Below are positions 54,218 through 63,991 of a DNA stretch of 64,000 nucleotides, piece after piece. The translations under genes were made by a program, and so were the position numbers. Origin of the DNA: an uncultured Thioclava sp. (GTDB lineage: Bacteria; Pseudomonadota; Alphaproteobacteria; Rhodobacterales; Rhodobacteraceae); the NCBI RefSeq assembly GCF_913064665.1, contig NZ_CAJYBT010000005.1, positions 62,001-126,000 on the forward strand, in the 5' to 3' direction. How positions within the stretch are numbered: position 1 is the first letter of the stretch; each line of letters opens with the position of its first letter. The notes below the pieces were generated by a model. That model worked only from the letters and a program-made list of their open reading frames with translations. It had not been told where the DNA came from and did no database searches.

Positions 54218-55093
54218 TTAGATGATCGCGCCGGGCTGGGCGATCACCTTGAGCGCTTGGGCATGGCCGCGCAGCAACCTGTCGGTTTGCGACGCCCCCT
54301 GCAGATAGGCCGCCAACCACGCGCCGTTAAAACTGTCACCCGCCGCAGTAGTGTCGACGATCGTTTGAGCCGCAGGAACCGTCGGCGTCGCGCAGTTGGG
54401 ATCAAGCGGCAAAGGGCCTTGCTCGCCCCGTTTCAGCGCCCCCGCATTCAGCCCCCAGCCGTTCAGGCGCGCGCGCACCGCCGCACCATCGCGATCGCCA
54501 AACAACGCCATCTCATCATCCAGCGACGGCAGACCGATATCGGCGACACGCCAAGCAGCCTCAATCGTGGCCTTTGCGGTGGCGACATCTTCCCACAGCC
54601 GAGGGCGATAATTGGAATCAAAGGCGATTTGCGCGCGATGCCCGGCCAGATGCTCCAACAGCGCGATGCGGATCGAGGGCGGCAAGATCGCCAGCGTGAT
54701 GCCGCTCAGATAGATCATATCCGCGCCCGCAAGCTGGGCAAAGCCGTCTTCGAACAACGTGCGCGCGGCGGATTGATCGCGCCAATAGGAAAAGCTGCGC
54801 TCGCCCGCCCCATCCAGCGCAATCGCGTAGAGGCCGGGCAGGCGCGTGGGGTGGCGGGTGATGCGCGCGCAATCCACGCCCTGCGCGGCGATAAACCCGC
54901 GCATCCGGTCCGAGACCGCATCCCCCCCCAGCACGCTGACAAAGCCGACCTGCGCCGCCGCACCGATATTGCGCGAAAGATAGACAGCCGTATTCAGCGT
55001 ATCGCCAGCATAGCTGATCTGCTGTCCGGGACGGTCAAAGGACAGCTCGACCATTGCCTCACCCACGCAGGCGATGACGGTTTTCTTGCTCAC
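54218..55093 (-). CDS. kdgK: 2-keto-3-deoxygluconate kinase (PfkB family)
   Basis: The 291-residue PfkB-family kinase phosphorylates KDG to KDPG, the last common step for all hexuronates in this operon. It has the N-terminal GEAMVELSF, the substrate-site region YAGDTLNTAVYLSR and the catalytic DTTAAGDSFNGAW (Asp base). I use GTG at 55093, which overlaps the uxaA-like stop (GTGA) with GGAG seven bases upstream; an ATG at 55114 is an alternative. Specificity is inferred from the operon. Last gene of the operon. Confidence 0.9.
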   Translation of the reverse strand: MSKKTVIACVGEAMVELSFDRPGQQISYAGDTLNTAVYLSRNIGAAAQVGFVSVLGGDAVSDRMRGFIAAQGVDCARITRHPTRLPGLYAIALDGAGERSFSYWRDQSAARTLFEDGFAQLAGADMIYLSGITLAILPPSIRIALLEHLAGHRAQIAFDSNYRPRLWEDVATAKATIEAAWRVADIGLPSLDDEMALFGDRDGAAVRARLNGWGLNAGALKRGEQGPLPLDPNCATPTVPAAQTIVDTTAAGDSFNGAWLAAYLQGASQTDRLLRGHAQALKVIAQPGAII

Positions 55094-56613
55094 ATCACTG
55101 CTCCGATTTGCCAAGGTTGGAACTCGTTATCACCAAGGCCCAGTTCTTCCGATTTGCTCCGCGCCCCCGAGGCCACGCTCAGGATCGCCTCGAAAATCTC
55201 CGCCCCTTTTTGCGCGATTGGCACGCCTTGCGACAAGATATCGCCACACCCGATATCCATATCATCGGGCATCGCGCGCATCAGCGCATCCGAGGTCGCC
55301 AGTTTCAACGTCGGCGCGGGCTTGGAGCCAAACGCAGAGCCGCGCCCGGTGGTAAAGACCACGATCTGCGCGCCGCCCGCGATCTGACCCGTCGCCGAGA
55401 CCGGATCATAGCCGGGGCTGTCCATGAAACTCAGCCCCGCTGCGCTGACCCGTTCACCATAGTCATAAAACGCGCGCAGCGGTGTCGCCCCGGCCTTGGC
55501 CACCGCCCCGAGCGATTTCTCAAGGATCGTGGTGATGCCGCCCTGTTTGTTGCCGGGGCTGGGATTGTTATCCATCGACCCGCCCCCTTGCGCGGCATAG
55601 CCCTCCCACCAGTTGAGACAGGCCATCAAACGGCGCGCGACCTCTGGCGTGGTGCGGCGCAACAGCAGGTCTTCGGCACCGTGAATTTCGGGGGTTTCAG
55701 ACAAGATCACACCGCCCCCCTGCCCCACGATCAAATCCGAGGCCACACCGAGCGCCGGGTTTGCTGTGATCCCCGAGAACCCGTCCGAGCCGCCGCATTG
55801 CAACCCGATGCGCAGGCTTGAAACCGGGCAATCGCTGCGCCCGGTCGCGTTGACCTGCGGCAAGATCGCACGGATCTTAGCCTTGATCGCGTCAATCGTG
55901 GCGCGCGTGCCTCCGGTCTCTTGAATCGTAAGCGCGTGAAGGCGTTCCCGGCCCGCATCACCGAAATGTGCCTGCATCCGCGCGATCTGCATGACCTCGC
56001 AGCCCAGTCCGACAAAGATCGCAGCCCCGACATTGGGATGGGTCGCATGCCCCCAAAGCACGCGTTCAAGGATCTGCGCGCCCAGCCCCGTCGCGGCCAT
56101 GCCACAGCCCGTGCTATGGGCAAAGGCCGCGATCCCATCGACATTGGGATAGGGCTCCAGCAGCCCCTCGGTTTCGGCCTCGAACGCGGCGCGTTTTATG
56201 ACTGTCGCCGAGCAGTTGACCGTGGCACAGAGCGCGATGAAATTACGCGTGCCAACTTGACCATTCGCGCGCGCATATCCGCGAAAACGGCGCGCGGGTT
56301 GATCGCGTGGAATGGCCGCCTCTGCGCGCGCCAAATCGGCCCCGATCTGGTGGCTTTGATCGTGATCGCCAAAGGTGCAGTTCTGAGTGTGGACATGCGC
56401 GCCAAGCGCAATCGGCTGGCTGGCGCGCCCGATAAACTGGCCGAATTTGATCACCGGATCCCCCGCAGCCATCGCGACACGCGCGATCTTGTGGCCAGCC
56501 GCGACGGGATGGGACAGCGGCGCGCCTTTGCCCAGCGGACAGCTACCTTCTGCGGCACGCAGCGGCAAAACCGCGACCGTGTCGTCGGGATGCAAGATGA
56601 TCGGCTCAGCCAT
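55090..56613 (-). CDS. uxaA: Altronate dehydratase family protein (UxaA-like)
   Basis: UxaA dehydrates D-altronate to 2-keto-3-deoxygluconate. The 507-residue product has the short N-terminal SAF domain (DDTVAVLPLRAA...) and the large C-terminal domain with GTRNFIALCATVNCSATV, FAHSTGCGM, GLQCGGSDGFSGITANPALG and GGSMDNNPSPGNKQGG, conserved metal-binding segments. ATG at 56613 overlaps the uxuA stop by 8 bases. Related enzymes act on galactarate and other sugar acids, so altronate is the likely, not proven, substrate. Confidence 0.9.
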   Translation of the reverse strand: MAEPIILHPDDTVAVLPLRAAEGSCPLGKGAPLSHPVAAGHKIARVAMAAGDPVIKFGQFIGRASQPIALGAHVHTQNCTFGDHDQSHQIGADLARAEAAIPRDQPARRFRGYARANGQVGTRNFIALCATVNCSATVIKRAAFEAETEGLLEPYPNVDGIAAFAHSTGCGMAATGLGAQILERVLWGHATHPNVGAAIFVGLGCEVMQIARMQAHFGDAGRERLHALTIQETGGTRATIDAIKAKIRAILPQVNATGRSDCPVSSLRIGLQCGGSDGFSGITANPALGVASDLIVGQGGGVILSETPEIHGAEDLLLRRTTPEVARRLMACLNWWEGYAAQGGGSMDNNPSPGNKQGGITTILEKSLGAVAKAGATPLRAFYDYGERVSAAGLSFMDSPGYDPVSATGQIAGGAQIVVFTTGRGSAFGSKPAPTLKLATSDALMRAMPDDMDIGCGDILSQGVPIAQKGAEIFEAILSVASGARSKSEELGLGDNEFQPWQIGAVM

Positions 56614-57796
56614 TGGCACCTTCGCGCCCCTTTAGTCCCGCGATCACGCCGCGCAATTCCGCCAGCCCGCGCATCCGCCCGATCAGCGGATAGCCCGGAA
56701 ACGCGTTGCGCGCGCCATCGTCAAGCAGCGCATGGCCGTGATCGGGGCGGAAGGGCAGCGCGCAATCGTGCCGCCCCGTCGCGCGGCGGTGCCCCTCTTG
56801 CGCAAGCAAAGCGTCGATCAGCGCGACCAGATCGCTATCGCCCTCCAGATGGGCGGCCTCTTCGAAACTGCCATCGCTCTCTTTGCGCACATTGCGCAGA
56901 TGCACGAAATGGATGCGCTCGCCAAAGCGGCGCGCGATCTGCACCAGATCGTTTTGCGGGTTCGCCCCCAGCGACCCGGAACAAAGCGTCAGACCATTGG
57001 CCGGACTGTCATAGGCGTCCAGAATCCATGCGATATCCTCTTCGTTGGAAACAACGCGTGGCAGGCCCAAAATGTCGCGCGGCGGATCATCTGGATGCAC
57101 GCCAAAGCGCAGACCAAGCTCTTCGGCCGCCGGGATCACCTCGTTCAGGAAGCGCTTGTAATGGGCGCGAATTTCCGCCCGCCCGATCCCGTCATACAGT
57201 GCAAGCTGGGCGCGCAACCCGGCAATATCGTAGCGATCAAACGCGCCGGGCAGACCCGACATGATCGCGTGCAGCAGCGCCTCGCGCTCGCCCTGAGAGC
57301 TGGCCTGAAACCATGTCGCCGCTTTGGTGCGCACGTCCTGCGCGTAATCGTCCTGCGCCCCTGCACGGCCCAACATATGGATCTCGAACGCGGCCATTTT
57401 ATAGGCCTCAAAGCGCAGGCAAGTCCCGCCACGCGCAAGCGGCGCGGTCAGATCGGTGCGCGTCCAATCCAGCACCGGCATAAAATTGTAGCAGATCGTG
57501 GTGATCCCTTCGGCGGCCAGATTGGCCATCGACTGACGGTAATTGGCGAAAAGCTGTGTCAGGTCGCCATCGCCCCGTTTGATGCGCTCGTGGATCGGCA
57601 GGCTCTCGGCAACGTGCCAATGCAAGCCCGCCGCCTCGATCAGGGCGCGCCGCGCAGCGATTGCTTCGCGCGGCCAAACCTCGCCATAAGGGATCTCATG
57701 CAGAGCGGTCACGATTCCCGACGCCCCGGTCTGCGCGATCTCGGGCAGGGTAATCGCGTCTAGCTCGGGGCCATACCAACGCCAACTTTCGATCAT
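56606..57796 (-). CDS. uxuA: Mannonate dehydratase
   Basis: UxuA dehydrates D-mannonate to 2-keto-3-deoxygluconate. The 396-residue TIM-barrel enzyme has WRWYGPELDAITLPEIAQTG at the start, ICYNFMPVLDWTRTDL, FGVHPDDPPRDILGLPRVVS (metal His), the TLCSGSLGA Cys and FVHLRNV. Length fits the ~394-residue family. It begins 1-4 bases over the uxuB stop (ATGA). Confidence 0.97.
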   Translation of the reverse strand: MIESWRWYGPELDAITLPEIAQTGASGIVTALHEIPYGEVWPREAIAARRALIEAAGLHWHVAESLPIHERIKRGDGDLTQLFANYRQSMANLAAEGITTICYNFMPVLDWTRTDLTAPLARGGTCLRFEAYKMAAFEIHMLGRAGAQDDYAQDVRTKAATWFQASSQGEREALLHAIMSGLPGAFDRYDIAGLRAQLALYDGIGRAEIRAHYKRFLNEVIPAAEELGLRFGVHPDDPPRDILGLPRVVSNEEDIAWILDAYDSPANGLTLCSGSLGANPQNDLVQIARRFGERIHFVHLRNVRKESDGSFEEAAHLEGDSDLVALIDALLAQEGHRRATGRHDCALPFRPDHGHALLDDGARNAFPGYPLIGRMRGLAELRGVIAGLKGREGANG

Positions 57797-59205
57797 TGCG
57801 CCACCTCCTGCACGGCCACGCGCGCACCCTTTGCCAGCAAGGTTTCATAGGCCTGCGTGACCGGTTCTTGCAGCTTGGCGGCCAGCGCATCCGAGAACAC
57901 CGCGCGCAAGGATAGCAGCGCTGCAACCTTGCCGCTGGCCGTCTCAGCACTGTCCGAAAGCCCGCGCAATTGCGCCGCCAGCGGGTCTTTGACCTCAATC
58001 GGCTGGCCCGTTTCATCCACGCCGCCGACATAGCGCATCCACGCCGCAATCGCGAGCATCAGCCCCGGACAAGTCCGCCCATCCGCCAGCGTTTCCGCCA
58101 CCGTGCTAAGAATGCGCTGGGGCAGTTTCTGGCTGCCATCCATCGCGATCTGCCACGTCCGATGACGGATCGCGGGATTGGCATAGCGTGCAGCCAGCGC
58201 CTCGGCATATTCAGATAGCGACACGCCCGGCGGCGGTGTCAGCACGGGGATGATCTCGGATTGCCACAGATGCCGGACAAACCGCACCATCGCCGGGTCG
58301 GCCATCGCATCTGCAATCGTCTCATGGCCTGCGAGATAGCCCAGATAGGCCAGCGCGGAATGGGTGCCGTTGAGCATGCGCAGCTTCATATGCTCATACG
58401 GCGTCACATCCGCGACCAACTCGGCCCCGGCGACGCCCCAATCCGGGCGGGCGTTGGCTACGAAATCATCCTCGATCACCCATTGGCTAAAGGGTTCGGG
58501 CGCGACAGGGGCGGCGTCATGATAGCCCGTCAAGTCCTCAAGACGCGCGATGTCTTCGGGTTTGGTGGCGGGCACAATCCGGTCCACCATCGTGGCGGGA
58601 AAGCGCCCCTCGTCCGCAATCCAATCGGCAAGCGCGGGGTCGATCCGACGCGCCAGATTCAGCACCACACCGCGCAGCATCGGCCCGTTTTCGGGCAAGT
58701 TGTCACAGCTCAGAACGGTAAAGGGCGCAAGCCCGCGTGCGCGCCGCATTTGCAACGCACGCACCAGATAGCCCGGCGCCGAGACCGGCAGGTCATGGCT
58801 AAGATCATGCACGATATCGGGGTGATCTGGGTTGAGCGCCCCGCTTGCGGGCGCGTGGCAATAGCCCTTTTCGGTGATCGTCAGCGTCACGATACGGATC
58901 GCAGGATCGACCATCGCTTCAAGCACCGCTTGGGGGTCTTCGCGCGCCACCAGAACGTCGCGCACGATCTCGATGCGCTGCGCCTCGTCGCCAGCCGCGC
59001 CACGCAGCAACACGCTATAGGCAAAGCCCTGCGGCGCCAGCGCGTCGCGCATCGTGGGCGATTGCAGCGACACCCCGACAATGCCCCAATCACCGCCCGA
59101 GCTCGCCACCGCCTTGGCGGTATAAACCGCACCATGCGCGCGATAAAACGCGCCAAGCCCAAGATGCACGATACCGGCCTTGGGGGCGGGGTTTACGCGG
59201 GTCAT
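57793..59205 (-). CDS. uxuB: Mannitol dehydrogenase family protein, probable fructuronate reductase
   Basis: The 470-residue long-chain polyol dehydrogenase has the Rossmann start IVHLGLGAFYRAHGA, the DNLPENG segment and the catalytic KLRMLNGTHS (KxxxxNxxH). In this operon it most likely reduces fructuronate to mannonate for UxuA; the related tagaturonate reductase would feed UxaA. One enzyme may do both, since only one such gene is present. ATG at 59205 lies four bases after the kduD stop. Confidence 0.9.
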   Translation of the reverse strand: MTRVNPAPKAGIVHLGLGAFYRAHGAVYTAKAVASSGGDWGIVGVSLQSPTMRDALAPQGFAYSVLLRGAAGDEAQRIEIVRDVLVAREDPQAVLEAMVDPAIRIVTLTITEKGYCHAPASGALNPDHPDIVHDLSHDLPVSAPGYLVRALQMRRARGLAPFTVLSCDNLPENGPMLRGVVLNLARRIDPALADWIADEGRFPATMVDRIVPATKPEDIARLEDLTGYHDAAPVAPEPFSQWVIEDDFVANARPDWGVAGAELVADVTPYEHMKLRMLNGTHSALAYLGYLAGHETIADAMADPAMVRFVRHLWQSEIIPVLTPPPGVSLSEYAEALAARYANPAIRHRTWQIAMDGSQKLPQRILSTVAETLADGRTCPGLMLAIAAWMRYVGGVDETGQPIEVKDPLAAQLRGLSDSAETASGKVAALLSLRAVFSDALAAKLQEPVTQAYETLLAKGARVAVQEVAQ

Positions 59206-59209
59206 TCGA

Positions 59210-59953
59210 TCAGCGGGCAAGCCAGCCTCCATCAACATTGAGAACCGCGCCATGGATGTAGCGCGCGGCGGGGGAACACAGGAACGCAGCGGTGCCACCG
59301 ATATCTTCGGGCGCGCCCCAGCGACCGGCGGGAATGCGTTCAAGGATTGCGTCGTTGCGCGCGGGATCGGCGCGCAACGCAGCGGTGTTATTGGTCGCGA
59401 TATAGCCCGGCGCGATGGCGTTGACGTTGATCCCCTTGGCCGCCCATTCATTGGCCAAGATCTTGGTGAGCCCCGCCACGCCATGTTTGGACGCAGTATA
59501 AGAGGGCACGCGAATGCCGCCCTGAAACGACAGTAACGAGGCGATATTGACCACCGCCGCAGGGGTGTTCCCCTCGGCCAGCGCGGCCTTCGCAAAGGCT
59601 TGCGTGGTGAAAAACAACGCCTTGAGATTGACGTCCATCACCGCGTCCCAATCGTCCTCGGTGAACTCCAGACTGTCGGCGCGCCGGATGATCCCGGCAT
59701 TATTGATCAAGATCGAATAGCCCTGCCCCGCAAAGACATCGCGCGCCGCCATCGGATCGGCAAAATCAAGCGTCAGGGTTTCGCCCACGCCGCCCCGCGC
59801 CGCAATCATCGCAACCGTCTCATCACAGGCCCGGCGGCCCGCGCAAGTGACGCGCGCCCCCTGAGCGGCAAGGGCGACGGCAATCGCCTGCCCGATTCCG
59901 GTATTGGCACCGCTCACCAGCGCGCGCCGATCTGATAGAGAAAACGCACTCAT
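59210..59953 (-). CDS. kduD: 2-dehydro-3-deoxy-D-gluconate 5-dehydrogenase (SDR)
   Basis: KduD reduces 2,5-diketo-3-deoxygluconate to 2-keto-3-deoxygluconate in unsaturated-uronate breakdown. The 247-residue SDR has SGANTGIG (14-21), NNAG (84-87), Ser139 and Y152-x3-K156 intact, with GYIATNNTAALRAD following. It overlaps kduI by 4 bases (ATGA), which supports the KduD assignment. Confidence 0.93.
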   Translation of the reverse strand: MSAFSLSDRRALVSGANTGIGQAIAVALAAQGARVTCAGRRACDETVAMIAARGGVGETLTLDFADPMAARDVFAGQGYSILINNAGIIRRADSLEFTEDDWDAVMDVNLKALFFTTQAFAKAALAEGNTPAAVVNIASLLSFQGGIRVPSYTASKHGVAGLTKILANEWAAKGINVNAIAPGYIATNNTAALRADPARNDAILERIPAGRWGAPEDIGGTAAFLCSPAARYIHGAVLNVDGGWLAR

Positions 59954-60774
59954 TTCAAATCTGCCGGCTGGACGAAATCCATATCGGTGTAATCGACATT
60001 GTCGCCCGCCATCGCCCAGATGAAGGTGTATTCGCCAATTCCCGCCCCCGCATGGATCGACCACGGCGGCGAGATCGCAGCCTCTTCATTGGCGATCATC
60101 AGATGACGGGTTTCTTGCGGCTCGCCCATCAGATGCAGGACACGCGCCTCGGGCTGCATACCCCAATAAAGATAGGCCTCCATCCGGCGATCATGGACAT
60201 GGGCAGGCATCGTGTTCCAGACTGACCCGTCAAGCAACTGCGTATAGCCCAGCACCAACTGGCAGCTTTCCATGACGGTCGGGTGGATGAACTGGTTGAT
60301 GACACGCTTGTTCGAGGTCGCCGCCTCGCCCATCTCGACGCGCTTGGCCTCGGCAAGTTTGATCAAACGGTGGGGGAACGCGCGATGGGCGGGGGCGGAC
60401 ACAAGATAGAACCGCCCCGCGCCCGCAAATGTCACAGGGCCCGCACCCATCCCCAGATAGAGCACGTCGCCGCGCCCCATATCCCAGGTCTCTCCCGCCG
60501 CCGAAACGCGCCCCGGCCCGCCGATATTGACCACCCCCAATTCGCGCCGCTCAAGAAAGGTGGCGGTTTTGGTTTCTGCCACCTGATCGAGCGTCAGCGG
60601 CGCCCCATTCGGCACAGCCCCGCCCAGCGTGAAGCGGTCGTAATGGGTGTAAATCAGCCGGATCTCGCCGGGCGCAAACAAACCGGTGCCCAGAAAATGC
60701 TGACGCAGCTCTTGCGTGCCCATGCTGCGGGCGTGATCGGGATGGATGGCGTGACGGGTTTCGACGCTCAGCAT
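59950..60774 (-). CDS. kduI: 5-dehydro-4-deoxy-D-glucuronate isomerase
   Basis: KduI isomerises 5-keto-4-deoxyuronate (from unsaturated galacturonate or glucuronate) to 2,5-diketo-3-deoxygluconate. The 274-residue bicupin has the zinc site HVHDRRMEAYLYW (HxH...E) and family segments such as FLGTGLFAPGEIRLIYTHYD, NIGGPGRV and the terminal WAMAGDNVDYTDMDFV. ATG at 60774 has AGGA six bases upstream. Confidence 0.97.
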   Translation of the reverse strand: MLSVETRHAIHPDHARSMGTQELRQHFLGTGLFAPGEIRLIYTHYDRFTLGGAVPNGAPLTLDQVAETKTATFLERRELGVVNIGGPGRVSAAGETWDMGRGDVLYLGMGAGPVTFAGAGRFYLVSAPAHRAFPHRLIKLAEAKRVEMGEAATSNKRVINQFIHPTVMESCQLVLGYTQLLDGSVWNTMPAHVHDRRMEAYLYWGMQPEARVLHLMGEPQETRHLMIANEEAAISPPWSIHAGAGIGEYTFIWAMAGDNVDYTDMDFVQPADLK

Positions 60775-60785
60775 TGGAAGTCCTT

Positions 60786-61091
60786 TCACAAAAAATCGTC
60801 GCGGCGCGGGGTAAAACTGTCGATCAATTCTCCGGTCTCAAGGCAGTGGCAGCCATGCTCGGCCCCGCCCGGGATCAGCAAACTGTCGCCCGCGCGCAGG
60901 TCATGCTCTTCGCCGTTCAGCAAAAACCGAAACCGCCCCGAGACGCAGTAGCTCGACTGCACATGAGGATGGGAATGCAACGCGCCTTTCGCACCCGCCT
61001 CAAAGCGAACCGAGACCAGCATCAACTCGGGGGCCTCGGCCAGAACCTGTCGGGCAACACCGCGATCAGGATGGGTGATTGGATAGCTCAT
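60786..61091 (-). CDS. kdgF: KdgF-type cupin (unsaturated uronate linearisation)
   Basis: The 101-residue single cupin has metal ligands in HSHPHVQSSY and PGGAEHG and ends FTPRRDDFL, the KdgF pattern. KdgF converts 4,5-unsaturated uronates, released by polysaccharide lyases, to the linear keto form that KduI uses. Its location directly before kduI supports this. ATG at 61091; a longer frame is not needed. Confidence 0.9.
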   Translation of the reverse strand: MSYPITHPDRGVARQVLAEAPELMLVSVRFEAGAKGALHSHPHVQSSYCVSGRFRFLLNGEEHDLRAGDSLLIPGGAEHGCHCLETGELIDSFTPRRDDFL

Positions 61092-61105
61092 GAGACATCG
61101 TCCTC

Positions 61106-62386
61106 TCAGTGGAACACAGATGGCAGCCAAAGCGAGAGCGCAGGAATATAGGTCACCAGCATCAGCGTCGCGAAGGTTGCAAGATAGAACGGCCAGATTG
61201 ATTTCATCACCGTCGAGATCGGCACCTTGCCCACCGCGCAGCCGACAAACAGCACCGCGCCGACAGGAGGCGTGCAAAGCCCGATCCCGAGGTTAAGCAC
61301 CAGGATCACCCCGAAATGCACCGGATTGACCCCGAACGCCTCGGCGACGGGCAAGAAGATCGGCGTGGTAATCACGATCAGCGGCGACATATCCATGAAC
61401 GTGCCCAGCACCAGCAAAAGCAGGTTGATCAACAGCAAGATCACGATCGGATTATGCGAGAAGTTTTCCAGCACATGGATCAGTTTCGCAGGCACTTGCA
61501 GATAGGCCAGAAGCCAGCCGAACGAGGCTGCGCAGCCAATCACCATCAGCACCATCGCCGTCGTGCGCACCGCGCCTTTGGTGGCCTCGATGAAATCAGA
61601 CAGCTTCATCGTGCGATACAGGAAGACCGTCACCAGCAGCGCATAGACCACCGCGATATTGGAGCTTTCCGATGCCGTGAAAACCCCCGAGCGCACACCG
61701 CCAAAGATGATCAGGATCATGATCAGGCCGGGCACCGCATTCCAGAATAACCGCCCAAGTGCCTTGCGACCGGGGAAGGGCTCGGTTGGATAGCCACGGC
61801 GCTTGGCGACGAAATAGGCGGCCACCATCAGCGACAGCGCCAACACCAGACCCGGAATGATTCCGGCGGTGAACAGATCGGCAATCGAGATTTTCCCGCC
61901 CGCCGAAATCGAGTAGATAATCATGTTATGGCTGGGCGGCAGCATCAGCGCGATGATCGCCGCAGTCACGGTGATATTGACGCCGTAATCGGCCCCATAG
62001 CCGCGCGCGCGCATCTGCGGCACCATCAACCCGCCGACCGCCGAGGCATCCGCCGCCGCCGAGCCTGAAACGCCGCCAAACATCACCGAGGCAAGGATAT
62101 TCACCTGCCCCAGACCGCCGCGAATATGGCCCACCAGCGCGCCCGCCAGCGCCACCAAGCGGCGCGCAATATCGCCGCGCACCATCAGATCCCCGGCATA
62201 GATGAAAAACGGAATCGCCATCAGCGCAAACACCGACACGCCAGAATTCAGGCGCTGGAACACCACCACTGGCGGCAGCCCGAGATAGGTGACCGTGGCG
62301 AAGGACGCGACGCCCAGACAAAACGCCACCGGCGTTCCGATCAGCAACAAGACAGAGAACGTCCCGAACAAAATCCAGAGTTCCAT
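61106..62386 (-). CDS. dctM: TRAP transporter large permease (DctM family)
   Basis: The 426-residue membrane protein has about twelve hydrophobic segments and DctM motifs (GTPVAFCLGVASF, AIPFFIYAGDLMVRG, FGGVSGSAAADASAVGG, TPPVGAVLFVG). It forms the Na+-coupled transport channel. It starts four bases after dctQ. Substrate is likely a hexuronate or oligo-uronate by context. Confidence 0.96.
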   Translation of the reverse strand: MELWILFGTFSVLLLIGTPVAFCLGVASFATVTYLGLPPVVVFQRLNSGVSVFALMAIPFFIYAGDLMVRGDIARRLVALAGALVGHIRGGLGQVNILASVMFGGVSGSAAADASAVGGLMVPQMRARGYGADYGVNITVTAAIIALMLPPSHNMIIYSISAGGKISIADLFTAGIIPGLVLALSLMVAAYFVAKRRGYPTEPFPGRKALGRLFWNAVPGLIMILIIFGGVRSGVFTASESSNIAVVYALLVTVFLYRTMKLSDFIEATKGAVRTTAMVLMVIGCAASFGWLLAYLQVPAKLIHVLENFSHNPIVILLLINLLLLVLGTFMDMSPLIVITTPIFLPVAEAFGVNPVHFGVILVLNLGIGLCTPPVGAVLFVGCAVGKVPISTVMKSIWPFYLATFATLMLVTYIPALSLWLPSVFH

Positions 62387-62390
62387 AGCA

Positions 62391-62948
62391 TCAGTTCCCT
62401 TCGCCTACAGGGGCCGCGCCTTCAAGCTCAGCCGCCTCGTGATCGTCGCCAAACCGCGCTGTCGGCAGTCCCGCAAGCCGGCGCAGGATGCGCTCGGCGC
62501 AAAAGATCATCAGCAGCGCCCCGCCCGCCAAGACCGGCACAAAGCGAAAGGCCCCCGAAACCCCGATCCCCGAGATCGTCGTCGACGCCATCTTGTCAGC
62601 CAGAAGCCAGCCGTATTTGAGCATCCCGAACCCAAAAGCCGCGACCACCAGATCCGAAATCGAAAAGAAGGTAAGACGCGCCTTTTCGGGCAGCACAAAG
62701 AGCAACACGTCAAAGCTCAGGTGATAGCCCTCGCGAATGCCCACGGCGGCACCGAGAAAGATGAACCAGCCCATCAGAATGACGCTGGCAGGTTCAGCCC
62801 AGAACAGGCTTGAGCCCAAGACATAGCGGTAAAACACTTGGGCAAAGACGAAAGCTGTCATCAGCACCAGTCCGATCCCGGACAGCCATAGGGCAGCCTG
62901 ACCCAGCCATCCGGTCCAGACGGCCAGTTTCTCCATAACGTCGCGCAT
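62391..62948 (-). CDS. dctQ: TRAP transporter small permease (DctQ family)
   Basis: The 185-residue product has four membrane helices and the DctQ motif FVFAQVFYRYVLGSSLFWAEP. It joins DctM in the membrane complex. ATG at 62948 has GGAG nine bases upstream; a Met four codons later is possible. A polar tail follows the last helix. Confidence 0.94.
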   Translation of the reverse strand: MRDVMEKLAVWTGWLGQAALWLSGIGLVLMTAFVFAQVFYRYVLGSSLFWAEPASVILMGWFIFLGAAVGIREGYHLSFDVLLFVLPEKARLTFFSISDLVVAAFGFGMLKYGWLLADKMASTTISGIGVSGAFRFVPVLAGGALLMIFCAERILRRLAGLPTARFGDDHEAAELEGAAPVGEGN

Positions 62949-62973
62949 TGCTGGGATCTCCAGAAGATGAGTG

Positions 62974-62999
62974 GGCCCCCGCCGCAGCGGGCGGGGGCC
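62974..62999 (-). terminator. GC-rich hairpin between dctP and dctQ
   Basis: A 10-bp perfect stem (GGCCCCCGCC / GGCGGGGGCC, 6-base loop) without a T-run sits 11 bases after the dctP stop. It probably gives partial termination or mRNA stabilisation so that the binding protein is made in excess. Confidence 0.65.
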
Positions 63000-63010
63000 G
63001 GGCGATCAGA

Positions 63011-63991
63011 TCACTGGGTCGCTTGAATGCGCGCGACCAGATCCTTTGCCTCAGGCGTGGTCACGTATTTGTCGTAGACCGGCTTCATCGCGTCGATGAA
63101 GGGTTGCTTGTCGATGTCTTTGACCACTTTGACACCCGCCGCGACGACTTTGTCCTCGGATTTTTTCTCTTGCTCGGCCCACAGTTTGCGCTCAAGCGTT
63201 TCAGAGTTTTTCGCCGCAGCCTTGATGACCGTTTGATCCTCGGGGCTCAGCTTGTTCCAAGTCGTTTTCGACATCGCCACCAGCTCAGGCACCATCAGGT
63301 GTTGATCCAGCGTGTAATAGGGCGCGACTTCGTAATGGCCCGAGCTGTCATAAGAGGGCCAATTGTTTTCCGCACCATCAATAACGCCGGTCTGGATCGA
63401 GGAATACACCTCGCCATACGGCATCGGCGTGGCATTGGCGCCAAGCGCCTTCATCATGTCAACGAAGACGTCGTTTTGCATGACGCGGAACTTCATGCCC
63501 TTGAGATCGGCAATCGAGTTGATCGGGTGCTTGGAGTTGTAAAAGCTGCGCGAACCGGAATCGTAATTGGCCAATTGCACAAGGTCATGCGATTCAAAGG
63601 CTTTGCCAACTTCGGCACCGATCGGACCGTCGAGAACGTGGTGCTGATGTTCGACCGAGCGGAACAGATAGGGCAACGAGAACAGCTGCGTTTCCGGCAC
63701 GATATCGTTGAACGTGCCAAACGAAGCGCGCACCATATCAATCACGCCCAATTGGGTCTGCTCGATCGTGTCTTTTTCCTCGCCAAGCTGGGCCGAGGGA
63801 TAGACCTCGATGCAGATCCGGCCATCCGTTTTGGCCTCAACCTCTTTGGCCATGGCTTTCACCGCCTCAACGGTCGGATAGCCATCGGGGTGGGTGTCAG
63901 ACGAGCGCAACGTCATGTCGCAAGCCGATGCGGCTGTGGCAAATGCGGCAGATGCCAGCAATGCTGCAAGTGTTGTCAAAGTCTTCTTCAT
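63011..63991 (-). CDS. dctP: TRAP transporter substrate-binding protein (DctP family)
   Basis: The 326-residue periplasmic receptor has a signal peptide (cleavage after TAASA), a DctP fold with [19 protein letters not shown], and the carboxylate-binding Arg in [14 protein letters not shown], then [20 protein letters not shown]. It captures the sugar acid for DctQM. The ATG at 63991 lies close to the window edge, with only AGAGAGA seen upstream. Operon position next to kdgF/kduI points to uronate as the substrate. Confidence 0.95.
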   Translation of the reverse strand: MKKTLTTLAALLASAAFATAASACDMTLRSSDTHPDGYPTVEAVKAMAKEVEAKTDGRICIEVYPSAQLGEEKDTIEQTQLGVIDMVRASFGTFNDIVPETQLFSLPYLFRSVEHQHHVLDGPIGAEVGKAFESHDLVQLANYDSGSRSFYNSKHPINSIADLKGMKFRVMQNDVFVDMMKALGANATPMPYGEVYSSIQTGVIDGAENNWPSYDSSGHYEVAPYYTLDQHLMVPELVAMSKTTWNKLSPEDQTVIKAAAKNSETLERKLWAEQEKKSEDKVVAAGVKVVKDIDKQPFIDAMKPVYDKYVTTPEAKDLVARIQATQ

